A stretch of 61,848 bases of DNA from CAZTDU01 sp050248795. GTDB lineage: Bacteria > Pseudomonadota > Gammaproteobacteria > Burkholderiales > SG8-39. The position numbers and the translations under genes were made by a program. The notes beneath the pieces are model-generated. The model searched no databases and was not told where the DNA came from. It worked only from the letters and a program-made list of their open reading frames with translations. This document shows positions 1 to 8,855 of the stretch, one piece after another. The stretch spans positions 1 through 61,848 of the forward strand of contig JBFWRS010000020.1 in assembly GCA_050248795.1 (NCBI GenBank). Reading direction: 5' to 3'. How positions within the stretch are numbered: the stretch's first letter is position 1; each line of letters begins with the position of its first letter.

Positions 1-20
1 CTGCACGAGAACCTCGCTGC

Positions 21-1364
21 GTGACGCGCGTCTTCCATCGCCATCCGCGCGACAGCTACCCTGTCGCGGTGCGCGGTGAAGGTGCCTACCTGTTCGATGC
101 CGAGGGCCGGCGCTACCTCGACGCTTCAAGCGGCGCCGCGGTTTCCTGCCTCGGACATTCCGACGCGGCGGTCATACGAGCGGTACAGGATCAGCTGGAG
201 AAGCTGCCGTTCGCGCACACCTCGTTCTTCACCAACGAACCCATGGAGGCGCTGGCCGAGCAGTTGATGCGTCGTTCGCCGGCGGAGTTCGAGAAGGTCT
301 ACTTCGTATCGGGGGGTTCCGAAGCCGTTGAGGCGGCGCTCAAGCTTGCACGGCAGTATTTCGTCGAGCGTGGCGAGCCGCAACGCTCGCATCTGATCGC
401 GCGTCGACAGTCCTATCACGGCAACACGCTGGGTGCGCTTGCGGTTGGCGGCAACGCCTGGCGCCGCAGGCAGTTCGAGCCGCTGCTGGTTGACGTGTCG
501 CATGTGTCGCCCTGCTACGCCTATCGTGGCAGGCACGCAGGCGAATCGGATGACGACTACGCGACACGTCTGGCTGCAGAGCTCGAGGCGGAGATCGTGC
601 GCCTGGGCGCCGACCGGGTAATGGCGTTTGTCGCCGAGACTGTGGCCGGCGCGACGCTCGGCGCCGTACCCCCGGTAAGCGGGTACTTCAAGCGCGTGCG
701 CGAGGTCTGCGACCGCTACGGCGTCTTGCTGATCCTCGACGAGGTCATGTGCGGCATGGGCCGTTGCGGTTCGTTCCATGCCTGCGAGGCGGAAGGCGTG
801 GTGCCAGACCTGATGACGGTGGCGAAGGGGCTGGGCGCGGGTTACCAACCGATCGGCGCGACCCTGGTGTCGCGACGCGTCTACGAAGCCATCGCCGGCG
901 GGAGCGGGTTCTTCCAGCACGGGCACACCTACCTCGGCCATGCGGCGGCGTGCGCGGCCGCGCTGGCGGTGCAGAAGCGGTTTCACGAGGATGGCGTGCT
1001 TGCCCGCGTGCCGGTACTCGGCGCGATGCTGGAACGCAAGCTCAGGGAATCCTTCGGGTCGCACCCTCACGTCGGCGACATCCGCGGCCGCGGCCTGTTC
1101 TGGGGGCTGGAGCTGGTGCAGGAGCGCGCTGGCAAGACGCCGCTGGATCCGTCACTTCGCGTCCATGCCCGGGTGAAGAAAGAGGCCCTGAAGGCGGGGC
1201 TCCTGTGCTACCCCATGGGAGGAACACTGGACGGCGTGCAAGGAGACCATATCCTCGTTGCGCCGCCGTTCATCGTCGACGAGGCGCAGCTCGACGAACT
1301 CGTCGCCAAGCTCGGCACGGCACTCGACGCCGTCTTGAAAAGCAGCGCTGCTGCTGTAAGCTAG
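21..1364 (+). CDS. Class-III PLP-dependent aminotransferase
   Basis: A 447-residue fold-type I, class-III aminotransferase of the aspartate/omega-amino acid family. It is expected to move an amino group between an amine or amino acid and an oxo-acid in the cytoplasm. The N-terminal DAEGRRYLDASSGAAVSCLGH segment, the SGGSEAVEAALKLARQY cofactor-phosphate motif, LLILDEVMCGMGR (Asp that binds the pyridine nitrogen) and VAKGLGAGY (Schiff-base Lys about residue 269) are all visible, and the length is normal. The start is a GTG only 20 bases into the window, so a start further upstream cannot be excluded. It lies 28 bp before a TAXI binding protein in the same direction, which suggests that it processes an imported amine or amino acid. 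The exact substrate cannot be read from the sequence. Confidence 0.9.
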   Translation: MTRVFHRHPRDSYPVAVRGEGAYLFDAEGRRYLDASSGAAVSCLGHSDAAVIRAVQDQLEKLPFAHTSFFTNEPMEALAEQLMRRSPAEFEKVYFVSGGSEAVEAALKLARQYFVERGEPQRSHLIARRQSYHGNTLGALAVGGNAWRRRQFEPLLVDVSHVSPCYAYRGRHAGESDDDYATRLAAELEAEIVRLGADRVMAFVAETVAGATLGAVPPVSGYFKRVREVCDRYGVLLILDEVMCGMGRCGSFHACEAEGVVPDLMTVAKGLGAGYQPIGATLVSRRVYEAIAGGSGFFQHGHTYLGHAAACAAALAVQKRFHEDGVLARVPVLGAMLERKLRESFGSHPHVGDIRGRGLFWGLELVQERAGKTPLDPSLRVHARVKKEALKAGLLCYPMGGTLDGVQGDHILVAPPFIVDEAQLDELVAKLGTALDAVLKSSAAAVS

Positions 1365-1392
1365 CCGTTACATTCTTCCGAAGGGAGCATCC

Positions 1393-2361
1393 ATGCGCAG
1401 ACTCACCCTGATCGCCCTGGCGTTTGCCACGGCCGGCCTCGCCGCGCCGGCAGCACAGGCGCAGCAGAAGTACATCACCATCGGCACCGGCGGCGTAACC
1501 GGCGTCTACTACGCGGCCGGCGGCGCGATCTGCAGGCTGGTGAACAAGGACCGCAAGTCCCATGGCATCCGCTGTTCCGTCGAGTCGACTGGCGGCTCGG
1601 TATTCAACATCAACACCATCAAGGCGGGCGAGCTCGACATGGGTGTGGCGCAGTCCGACGTGCACTTCAACGCCACCAAGGGCATTGCCCAGTTCCAGAA
1701 GGATGGTGCCTACGCGGACCTGCGCGCCGTGATGTCGCTGCATCCCGAACCTTTCACGGTACTGGCGCGCAAGGAGGCGAACGTGAAGAGCTTCGCCGAC
1801 TTCAAGGGCAAGCGATTCAACATCGGCAATCCCGGGTCGGGCACGCAGGCGTCGATGCTTGAGCTGCTCGGTGCACTGGGCTGGAGCAAGCGGGATTTCT
1901 CGCTGGCTTCCGAACTAAAGGCGGACGAGCACGGCCCTGCGCTGTGCGACGGCAAGATCGACGGCTTCTTCTACGCCGTGGGCCATCCGTCGGCGAACAT
2001 CCAGGATCCGACCACCACCTGTGGCGCGAAGCTGGTGCCGCTGACCGGCCCGGCGATCGACAAGCTGGTCGGTTCGAAGTCCTACTTCGCCAAGGCGACG
2101 ATTCCCGGCGGCATGTATCCGAACAACCCGCAGGCTACGGATACCTATGGCGTGCTGGCGACTTTCGTCTCGTCGAGCAAGGTACCGGCGGACACCGTGT
2201 ATGCGGTGGTGAAGGCGGTGTTCGACAATTTCGACGAGTTCAAGAAGCTGCACCCGGCGCTCGCGAATCTCAAGCCCGAGAACATGATCAAGGACGGCCT
2301 CTCGGCGCCGCTGCATGATGGTGCCGTGAAGTACTACAAGGAAAAGGGCTGGCGCAAGTAG
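1393..2361 (+). CDS. TAXI-family TRAP transporter substrate-binding protein
   Basis: A 322-residue periplasmic solute receptor. A signal peptide (MRRLTLIALAFATAGLAAPA, then AQA-Q, predicted cleavage near residue 23) is followed by the family signature ITIGTGGVTGVYYAAGGAIC, typical of TAXI proteins. It should bind a small organic solute and pass it to the fused permease encoded next. The start has a strong AAGGGAG ribosome site 7 nt upstream. The ligand is unknown. The preceding aminotransferase hints at a nitrogen-containing compound or amino acid, which is an inference from context only. Confidence 0.93.
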   Translation: MRRLTLIALAFATAGLAAPAAQAQQKYITIGTGGVTGVYYAAGGAICRLVNKDRKSHGIRCSVESTGGSVFNINTIKAGELDMGVAQSDVHFNATKGIAQFQKDGAYADLRAVMSLHPEPFTVLARKEANVKSFADFKGKRFNIGNPGSGTQASMLELLGALGWSKRDFSLASELKADEHGPALCDGKIDGFFYAVGHPSANIQDPTTTCGAKLVPLTGPAIDKLVGSKSYFAKATIPGGMYPNNPQATDTYGVLATFVSSSKVPADTVYAVVKAVFDNFDEFKKLHPALANLKPENMIKDGLSAPLHDGAVKYYKEKGWRK

Positions 2362-2383
2362 GCGAACCAGGCCGCGGCGTGAC

Positions 2384-2418
2384 GGGGGCGAAGCGCGAGT
2401 TTCGCCCCCTTGTTTTTG
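2384..2418 (+). terminator. Intercistronic Rho-independent terminator/attenuator
   Basis: A perfect 9-bp stem (GGGGGCGAA with TTCGCCCCC) closes an 8-nt loop and is followed by TTGTTTTT. It lies between the TAXI binding protein and its permease, both on this strand. The usual reading is partial termination, giving more binding protein than permease mRNA. The T-run ends just before the permease start. Confidence 0.75.
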
Positions 2419-2431
2419 CGGGGGTTTGGAC

Positions 2432-5011
2432 ATGACCAGCACTGCGCGCGAGCAGGCGCCGACCGATCTGCAGCAGCTGGTGGCCGAGGCCGACACCGGC
2501 GGGCGCCGGGTCGGTGGCGTCGTCGGCAAGCTGATCTTCGCGATCGCGGCGGGCTGGTCGCTGTTCCAGCTCTGGTATGCGTCGCCGCTGCCGTTCGCCT
2601 TCGGCTGGGGGGTGCTGAACGACACCGAGGCGCGCTCGCTGCATCTGGGAATAGCACTGTTCCTTGGCTACCTGTGCTACCCGGCTTTGCGCTCGTCGCC
2701 ACGTCACCGCGTGGCGCACTACGACTGGCCCCTGGCAATCGCGGCGGCGTTCGCGGGTGCTTATTTCATCCTCTTCTATGCCGACCTGGCGACGCGTCCG
2801 GGCCAGCCGAACATGATGGACGTGGTCACTGCGACGGTCGGCCTCATTCTGCTCCTGGAGGCAACGCGGCGAGCGGTCGGCTTGCCGATGACGGTGCTGG
2901 CGATCCTGTTCCTCGGCTACATACTGCTGGGCAAGTTCCTGCCGGACGTGCTCGCCCACAAGGGGGCGTCGTGGGAACGCATGCTGTCGCACCAGTGGCT
3001 CACGACCGAGGGCGTGTTCGGCGTGGCCCTGGGTGTGTCTTCCTCTTACATTTTCATCTATGTGCTGTTTGGTTCGCTGCTGGACAAGGCAGGCGCCGGA
3101 AACTACATGATGCAGGTCTCGTTCGCGATGCTTGGGCACCTGCGCGGCGGTCCGGCCAAGGTGGCGGTGGTGTCCTCGGCGTTGAACGGCCTGATCTCCG
3201 GTTCGTCGGTGTCGAACGTGGTCTCGGGCGGGATATTCACCATCCCGCTGATGAGCAAGGCCGGGTATGGGGGCGTCAAGGCCGGCGCCATCGAAACCGC
3301 ATCCTCGGTGAACGGGCAGATCATGCCGCCGGTAATGGGCGCTGCCGCGTTCCTGATGGTCGAGTACGTCGGCATTCCCTATACCGACGTGGTCAAGCAC
3401 GCGTTCCTGCCGGCACTGATCTCCTACATCGCGCTCTTCTACATCGTCCACCTGGAGGCGCTCAAGCTCGGCCTGGAGCCAATGGCGGCGCGCCGACATC
3501 GCAGCCTGTCGCAGAGCTTCGTCGGCTGGGGCCTCGGCGTATCCGGCAGCATCGTCGTTTGCAGCCTGATCTATTTCTTCGCCCAGGCGGTGAAGCAGAT
3601 GATGGGGGAAGCGGCGCCCTGGGTGCTGGGTGTGTCGCTGGCGGCGCTCTACGTGTTCTCGGTTCGCGTTGCGGCGCGCTGCCCGGACCTGCCGGCCGAT
3701 ATCGACATCGACAAGCCGGTGCTGCCGGATACCTGGCCCACCGTGAAGGCGGGGCTGCATTTCCTGATCCCGATCGGCGTGCTGATCTGGTGCCTGATGA
3801 TCGAAGAACTGTCGCCGTCCTTGTCCGCCTTCTGGGCCACGACCTCGCTGATCGGGCTGATGCTGACGCAGCGACCGCTGACGGCATGGTTCCGCGGCCG
3901 GGGGCGGCTCCTGCAGGAGGCGCGCACCGGGGCGGGCGAGGTGCTGGACGGCCTGAACATCGGCGCGCGCAACATGGTCGGCATCGCGATCGCGACCGGC
4001 ACGGCGGGCATCATCGTCGGTGGCATCACGCTGACCGGGCTTGGATTCCGCATGACGGATTTCGTCGAGTTCGTGTCGCAGGGAAACATCATCGTCATGC
4101 TGCTGTTCACCGCGTTCGTCTGCCTGGTTCTTGGCCTGGGCGTGCCGACGACGGCGAACTACATTCTCGTCGCCACGCTGATGGCACCGGTGATCGTCGA
4201 GCTCGGTGCGCAATCCGGCCTGGTGATTCCACTGATCGCGGTGCACCTGTTCGTTTTCTACTACGGCATCATGGGTGACATCACGCCGCCTGTGGGCCTG
4301 GCCTCCTTCGCGGCAGCGGCGATCTCGGGCGAGGACGCAATCGCGACCGGGATTCAGGGTTCCCTCTACGCGCTGCGCACGGTGGTGCTTCCATTCGTGT
4401 TCGTCTTCAACCCTGCGTTGCTGCTGATCGACGTGCATGGCTGGTGGGAGGTGGCGCTTGTCGGCGTGGCCTCGACAGTGGCGTCGCTTACGTTTGCCGC
4501 GGCGACGCTCGGCTGGTTCCACACGCGTTGCAGGTGGTGGGAGATTGCGATGCTGCTGGCCGCGACGTTCGCGCTGTTCCGGCCCGACTTCTTCATGGAC
4601 CGGCTGTATCAGCCGTATGCAGAGGTGCCGGCGAAGCAGATCTACAAGGTGGCGCAGGCGTTGGGGGAGAACGATCGCATCGTGCTGGTGATAGCCGGCA
4701 CCAACATCGAAGGCGATGACATCAGGAAGACCGTGGCCGTGCAGCTGACAAAGCCGGGGGACGGACGGCGGCGGCTTGCCGAGGCTGGCCTGTCGTTGCA
4801 GGTGCTGGGCGACGAGGTTCGCACTACTGCGGTCAAGTTCGGCAGCCGCGCGAAGAAGTCGGGCTTTGAGCAGGGCTGGCAGGTAGCCGCGATCAAGGTA
4901 CCGAACGACCGCCCGTCCCCGCATTGGGTATTCCTGCCCGCTCTCGCGCTTGTCGCGTTCGTGTTCTTCCTGCAGCGCGCGCGCTCGCGGCGCGTTTCAG
5001 GGACGGCGTAG
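2432..5011 (+). CDS. Fused TRAP permease (4TM/12TM) with DUF3394-like C-terminus
   Basis: About 859 residues: the small (DctQ-like) and large (DctM-like) TRAP membrane subunits in one chain, as usual for TAXI systems. Many hydrophobic segments are visible. The DctM-type core includes GSSVSNVVSGGIFTIPLMSK and, near the end, VPTTANYILVATLMAPVIVE and GIMGDITPPVGLASFAAAA. A soluble stretch near residues 735-830, followed by one last membrane segment, fits the DUF3394 tail of these permeases. ATG 2432 is preferred over the in-frame TTG six bases upstream because the GGGG run is then correctly spaced. It should import the solute bound by the preceding TAXI protein using an ion gradient. Its last 15 bp overlap the convergent MFS gene. 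Confidence 0.93.
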   Translation: MTSTAREQAPTDLQQLVAEADTGGRRVGGVVGKLIFAIAAGWSLFQLWYASPLPFAFGWGVLNDTEARSLHLGIALFLGYLCYPALRSSPRHRVAHYDWPLAIAAAFAGAYFILFYADLATRPGQPNMMDVVTATVGLILLLEATRRAVGLPMTVLAILFLGYILLGKFLPDVLAHKGASWERMLSHQWLTTEGVFGVALGVSSSYIFIYVLFGSLLDKAGAGNYMMQVSFAMLGHLRGGPAKVAVVSSALNGLISGSSVSNVVSGGIFTIPLMSKAGYGGVKAGAIETASSVNGQIMPPVMGAAAFLMVEYVGIPYTDVVKHAFLPALISYIALFYIVHLEALKLGLEPMAARRHRSLSQSFVGWGLGVSGSIVVCSLIYFFAQAVKQMMGEAAPWVLGVSLAALYVFSVRVAARCPDLPADIDIDKPVLPDTWPTVKAGLHFLIPIGVLIWCLMIEELSPSLSAFWATTSLIGLMLTQRPLTAWFRGRGRLLQEARTGAGEVLDGLNIGARNMVGIAIATGTAGIIVGGITLTGLGFRMTDFVEFVSQGNIIVMLLFTAFVCLVLGLGVPTTANYILVATLMAPVIVELGAQSGLVIPLIAVHLFVFYYGIMGDITPPVGLASFAAAAISGEDAIATGIQGSLYALRTVVLPFVFVFNPALLLIDVHGWWEVALVGVASTVASLTFAAATLGWFHTRCRWWEIAMLLAATFALFRPDFFMDRLYQPYAEVPAKQIYKVAQALGENDRIVLVIAGTNIEGDDIRKTVAVQLTKPGDGRRRLAEAGLSLQVLGDEVRTTAVKFGSRAKKSGFEQGWQVAAIKVPNDRPSPHWVFLPALALVAFVFFLQRARSRRVSGTA

Positions 5012-6085
5012 CAGCGCGACGGCGAGCGCGGCGGCCGTCATGGCCGCGATGCCGGAAGCGCCGAAGACTGCCGCCGGCGGCGATGTTTCGAGGATCAGGC
5101 CGCCCAGCGCGAGGCCGGAACTGACGCCGGCGAGCAGGCCGGTGGAGGACCAGGTGAAGGCTTCGGTGGCATGTTGGGGTGAGGCAATCTTTGCCACCAG
5201 CATCGACTGGATGATCAGCGCGGGCGCCATCACAATGCCCGCAAACACGCTCAGCAGGGCGAACAGCCAGACGTCGTGGATGCCGGCCAGCACTGCGATG
5301 CCGGCGCCCATCAGGAAGAGCATGGCGGCGAACTGGCGGCGTAGCGGTGCGTGCCAGGTGCGGCTGCCGTAGTACACCGCGCCGGTGGCGCTCCCCACAC
5401 TCATCAGCGCGAGCAGCACACCGGCGAGTGCGGGACGGCCGAACTCCGCCGCGTAGGCGGCGATGCCTATCTCGACCAGACCGAAGGCGACCGAGTAGCA
5501 CAGGATCGTAACGAGCAGCACCGGGAATCCCTGCTCCGCGAGCGGACCGAACAGGCTTGCGTGCGTGCGCGGTTCAGTCCGCCATAGCTTGAGGGCTGAT
5601 GACTTCACGAACAGGATGGTGCCGGCGAAGCCGCAGCCGGCCGCGAAGAGCACGGCGGCCTGGGCTGAGGCGCCGGCAACGAAGAATGCGACCAGCATGG
5701 GGCCGAGGATGAAGATGGATTCGATGAGTATCGATTCCATCGAGTAGGCGGCCGATAGCAGCGTGTCCTCGCCCAGGCGTTGCCTGAGGAACGCGCGCAT
5801 GCACACCGTGATCGGTGGATAGCAGGCGCCTGCCGCGAAAGCGATCGCAAGTACCAGCGGAACCGCCACGGCGAAGTGCAGCGACGCGACCAGCATGCAG
5901 AGCATCATCGGGTAGGCGAAGGCGCACGCGACGAGGATGCCGCGAGGTCCGGATCGATCGATGCTCCGCCCGAGCAAGGGTGCGAAGAACGCGAGTCCGC
6001 CGATGTATGAGGCGGTGACGCTGCCGGCGAAGCCGAACGAACCGGAGCTTTCCTGCACCGCCAGCATGATGGCGAGGCCGGCCAT
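4997..6085 (-). CDS. MFS transporter (12-TM), probable non-ATG start upstream
   Basis: A 362-residue (from the first ATG) major facilitator protein made almost entirely of hydrophobic helices. GRSIDRSGPRGILVACAFAYP lies in the loop 2-3 region. The first standard start, at 6085, would cut through the first membrane helix: the same frame continues upstream as ...LSKPELKGAIVASIIGRIPIG before a TGA near 6190. No ATG, GTG or TTG occurs in that extension. An ATT at 6172 with AGGA about 9 nt upstream, or a CTG downstream of it, is the most likely true start. Substrate unknown. The gene converges on the TRAP permease with a 15-bp overlap of the 3' ends. Confidence 0.82.
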   Translation of the reverse strand: MAGLAIMLAVQESSGSFGFAGSVTASYIGGLAFFAPLLGRSIDRSGPRGILVACAFAYPMMLCMLVASLHFAVAVPLVLAIAFAAGACYPPITVCMRAFLRQRLGEDTLLSAAYSMESILIESIFILGPMLVAFFVAGASAQAAVLFAAGCGFAGTILFVKSSALKLWRTEPRTHASLFGPLAEQGFPVLLVTILCYSVAFGLVEIGIAAYAAEFGRPALAGVLLALMSVGSATGAVYYGSRTWHAPLRRQFAAMLFLMGAGIAVLAGIHDVWLFALLSVFAGIVMAPALIIQSMLVAKIASPQHATEAFTWSSTGLLAGVSSGLALGGLILETSPPAAVFGASGIAAMTAAALAVALLRRP

Positions 6086-6248
6086 GCCGATCGGAATGCG
6101 GCCGATGATGGATGCGACGATCGCCCCCTTCAGTTCGGGCTTGGAAAGCAGGGCGATGTAGCGAGAGAGAATGGCGGGCGATCCTGGAAAGTCGCTATTT
6201 TCTCATGACTTAGCGTATTGCGGCGATGCAGCATAGATGGTTCCGGAT

Positions 6249-6264
6249 TGTTCCACGTGGAACA
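6249..6264. promoter_or_regulatory. parS centromere site 1
   Basis: The perfect 16-bp palindrome TGTTCCACGTGGAACA matches the conserved bacterial parS, the ParB-binding centromere. It lies 88 bp before mnmG, and parA/parB are encoded about 2.6 kb downstream. Confidence 0.93.
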
Positions 6265-6283
6265 TGCGACGGCCCCGCCCGCT

Positions 6284-6299
6284 GGTTCCACGTGGAACA
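6284..6299. promoter_or_regulatory. parS centromere site 2
   Basis: GGTTCCACGTGGAACA differs from the first parS only in its first base. Its centre is 35 bp from the centre of site 1, between it and the mnmG start. It is probably a second ParB nucleation site. Confidence 0.88.
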
Positions 6300-6336
6300 T
6301 TGCCGTATCATTGCGACCTTCCTGAAGGCCCCGCAG

Positions 6337-8229
6337 ATGCAGTTTCCTGGCGAGTTCGACGTCATTGTGGTGGGTGGTGGCCATGCCGGTACCGAGGCCG
6401 CGCTGGCGGCCGCGCGCATGGGTGTGCGCACCCTGCTGCTGACCCACAACCTGGAAACTCTGGGGCAGATGTCGTGCAATCCATCCATCGGCGGGATCGG
6501 CAAGGGCCATCTGGTCAAGGAAGTCGACGCCCTGGGCGGCGTGATGGCGCTGGCGACCGATGAAGCGGGCATCCAGTTTCGAACCTTGAACGCGTCCAAG
6601 GGTCCCGCCGTCCGCGCGACACGCGCCCAGGCCGATCGCTCGCTCTATCGCAGGGCCATCCGTAGCAGGCTGGAGCGGCAGGCCAACCTGACCCTGTTCC
6701 AGCAAGCCGTTGACGATCTGATGCTGCAGGGAGACCGTGTCGTCGGGGTCGTGACGCAACTGGGGATCAAGGTCCGCGCTCGGGCAGTGGTTCTGACTGC
6801 CGGTACCTTCCTGTCAGGCCTGATCCATGTCGGCCTGGAGCGGCACGTGGCGGGGCGCGCGGGTGACCCCGCATCAGTGATGCTTGCGGACCGCCTGCGC
6901 GACCTGGCGCTACCTGCAGGCCGGCTGAAGACTGGCACTCCACCCAGGCTGGATGGCAGAACCATCGACTTTTCCGTGATGGTGGAGCAGCCTGGCGACG
7001 TCCCCGAGCCGGTGTTCTCGTACATTGGAACCGCCGCGATGCACCCGCGGCAGCTGCCATGCTGGGTGACGCATACGAATGCGCGCACGCATGACATTGT
7101 GCGGGGAGGGCTGAATCGATCCCCCATGTATACCGGCGTTATCGAGGGCGTGGGTCCGCGCTATTGCCCCTCGATCGAAGACAAGATCCATCGTTTCTCG
7201 GCCAAAGCCAGCCACCAGATTTTCCTCGAGCCCGAGGGCCTGGATACCAGCGAAATCTACCCGAATGGCATCTCCACCAGCCTGCCTTTCGATGTTCAGC
7301 TTGAGCTGGTGCGGTCCATCCCTGGTCTCGAGAGCGCGCATATCCTGCGGCCGGGTTATGCGATCGAGTACGACTACTATGACCCGTGCAACCTGAAGGC
7401 ATCGCTCGAAACCAAGTCGATTGCCGGCCTGTACTTCGCCGGGCAGATCAACGGCACCACCGGGTACGAAGAGGCTGCGGCACAAGGACTGCTCGCCGGG
7501 CTCAATGCCGGGCTGCAGGTACTGGACAAGGACGCCTGGTCCCCGCGTCGCGACGAAGCTTACCTGGGCGTCATGGTGGATGACCTCGTCACCCGTGGTG
7601 TCACCGAGCCATACCGCATGTTCACCAGTCGTGCCGAGTATCGACTGCAACTACGTGAAGACAATGCCGACCTCCGGCTCACCGAGCGCGGTCGTTCCCT
7701 GGGCCTGGTGGATGATGCACGCTGGGAAGCATTTGCCCGCAAGCGCGACGCGATCGCGCGGGAGCAGGAACGCCTGCGCACGATCTGGATGCGGCCGAGG
7801 GAGTTGCCGGAAGCGGACGCGCTCAGAGTCCTGGGCAAGCCGCTGGAGCGCGAGCAGACGCTCGCGGAGTTGCTGCGCAGACCTGATGTAAGTTATCGCT
7901 CACTTATGACTTTGCCAAAGGCAGGTGAGGAGATAGAAGATAAGCATGTAGCGGAACAGGTAGATATCCAAGCCAAGTACCAGGGCTACATCGAGCGCCA
8001 GCATGAGGAAGTCCAGCGGCGCATCGGTCAGGAGTCGATTCGTTTGCCCGCCGGGATCGACTATCGGCGCGTGCGTGGACTATCCGCCGAAGCGCAGCAG
8101 AAGCTGCAGGCGCACCGGCCCGAAACCATCGGCCAGGCGGCCCGGATCTCCGGCATCACCCCGGCAGCTGTCTCCCTGCTGCTGGTGCACTTGAGGAGGG
8201 GCGAGGAAGCGCTGAAGCAAAGCGCATGA
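6337..8229 (+). CDS. mnmG: tRNA uridine-5-carboxymethylaminomethyl(34) synthesis enzyme MnmG
   Basis: A 630-residue flavoprotein that, with MnmE, installs the carboxymethylaminomethyl (or aminomethyl) group on wobble U34 of several tRNAs. The start is the ATG at 6337, because homology begins with FDVIVVGGGHAGTEAALAAA (FAD-binding GxGxxG). The frame is open upstream only because it reads through the two parS sites. MSCNPSIGGIGKGHLVKEVD and GQINGTTGYEEAAAQGLLAG are hallmark MnmG motifs, and the length matches the family (about 629). It overlaps rsmG by ATGA. A patch around 7885-7975 is notably AT-richer than the rest of the gene. Confidence 0.98.
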   Translation: MQFPGEFDVIVVGGGHAGTEAALAAARMGVRTLLLTHNLETLGQMSCNPSIGGIGKGHLVKEVDALGGVMALATDEAGIQFRTLNASKGPAVRATRAQADRSLYRRAIRSRLERQANLTLFQQAVDDLMLQGDRVVGVVTQLGIKVRARAVVLTAGTFLSGLIHVGLERHVAGRAGDPASVMLADRLRDLALPAGRLKTGTPPRLDGRTIDFSVMVEQPGDVPEPVFSYIGTAAMHPRQLPCWVTHTNARTHDIVRGGLNRSPMYTGVIEGVGPRYCPSIEDKIHRFSAKASHQIFLEPEGLDTSEIYPNGISTSLPFDVQLELVRSIPGLESAHILRPGYAIEYDYYDPCNLKASLETKSIAGLYFAGQINGTTGYEEAAAQGLLAGLNAGLQVLDKDAWSPRRDEAYLGVMVDDLVTRGVTEPYRMFTSRAEYRLQLREDNADLRLTERGRSLGLVDDARWEAFARKRDAIAREQERLRTIWMRPRELPEADALRVLGKPLEREQTLAELLRRPDVSYRSLMTLPKAGEEIEDKHVAEQVDIQAKYQGYIERQHEEVQRRIGQESIRLPAGIDYRRVRGLSAEAQQKLQAHRPETIGQAARISGITPAAVSLLLVHLRRGEEALKQSA

Positions 8230-8855
8230 ACCCGGATGCGCTGCTCGCCCAGGGTATCGATGAACTTGGCCTTGCGCTGCCGGACAGCGCGCTCCCCAGA
8301 CTACTGGCGTTCGCCGCACTGCTCGACAAATGGAATCGCACCTACAACCTGACCGCCATCCGAGAACCGCACAGAATGACAACGCATCATCTGCTCGACT
8401 CGCTCGCCGTGTTGCCGCACCTGCCTGAGGGCCGGCTTGCAGACGTGGGTTCGGGCGCTGGCTTGCCGGGGGTTCCCATCGCAGCCGCGCAACCGGCAAG
8501 AGCGGTAACCCTGAACGATGCGAACGCGAAAAAGGCTGCGTTTCTGCGGCAGGCGAGAATCGAACTTGGCCTCGACAACGTCGATGTGCACGAAGGGCGC
8601 GTCGAGCAATGGCATCCGCATCCCGGGTACGATGGCGTGATCAGCCGTGGTTTCGCCGAACTCGCGGCTTTCGCCGCCGCTTGCCGGCACCTGCTTGCGC
8701 CTCAGGGCGTGCTGCTGGCAATGAAAGGCACCCACCCGCGGGCAGAGGTGGCACGGTTGCCCGCCGACATCCGGGTACAGCAGGTCACGGAGCTGCGCGT
8801 GCCCTTCCTCGATGCCGAGCGGCACCTGGTGCGCATGAGCGTCTGCGCGGCATGA
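8226..8855 (+). CDS. rsmG: 16S rRNA (guanine527-N7)-methyltransferase RsmG
   Basis: A 209-residue SAM-dependent methyltransferase that modifies G527 of 16S rRNA (formerly GidB). ADVGSGAGLPGVPIA is the SAM-binding loop, preceded by KWNRTYNLTAI and HHLLDSLAVLPHL, both characteristic of the family. It starts in a 4-bp ATGA overlap with mnmG and ends in an ATGA overlap with parA, so the four genes mnmG-rsmG-parA-parB look translationally coupled. Confidence 0.97.
   Translation: MNPDALLAQGIDELGLALPDSALPRLLAFAALLDKWNRTYNLTAIREPHRMTTHHLLDSLAVLPHLPEGRLADVGSGAGLPGVPIAAAQPARAVTLNDANAKKAAFLRQARIELGLDNVDVHEGRVEQWHPHPGYDGVISRGFAELAAFAAACRHLLAPQGVLLAMKGTHPRAEVARLPADIRVQQVTELRVPFLDAERHLVRMSVCAA

Noticed and set aside
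2288..4924. An 878-residue minus-strand frame opposite the TRAP permease
   Set aside because: Antisense shadow typical of high-GC DNA; the composition is rich in Arg, His and Gln with no domain, and the plus strand carries a clear transporter.
6240..6300. The GTTCCACGTGGAAC pair considered as an operator for a transcription factor
   Set aside because: The sequence is the known parS consensus and parA/parB are nearby, so a ParB site is the simpler reading.
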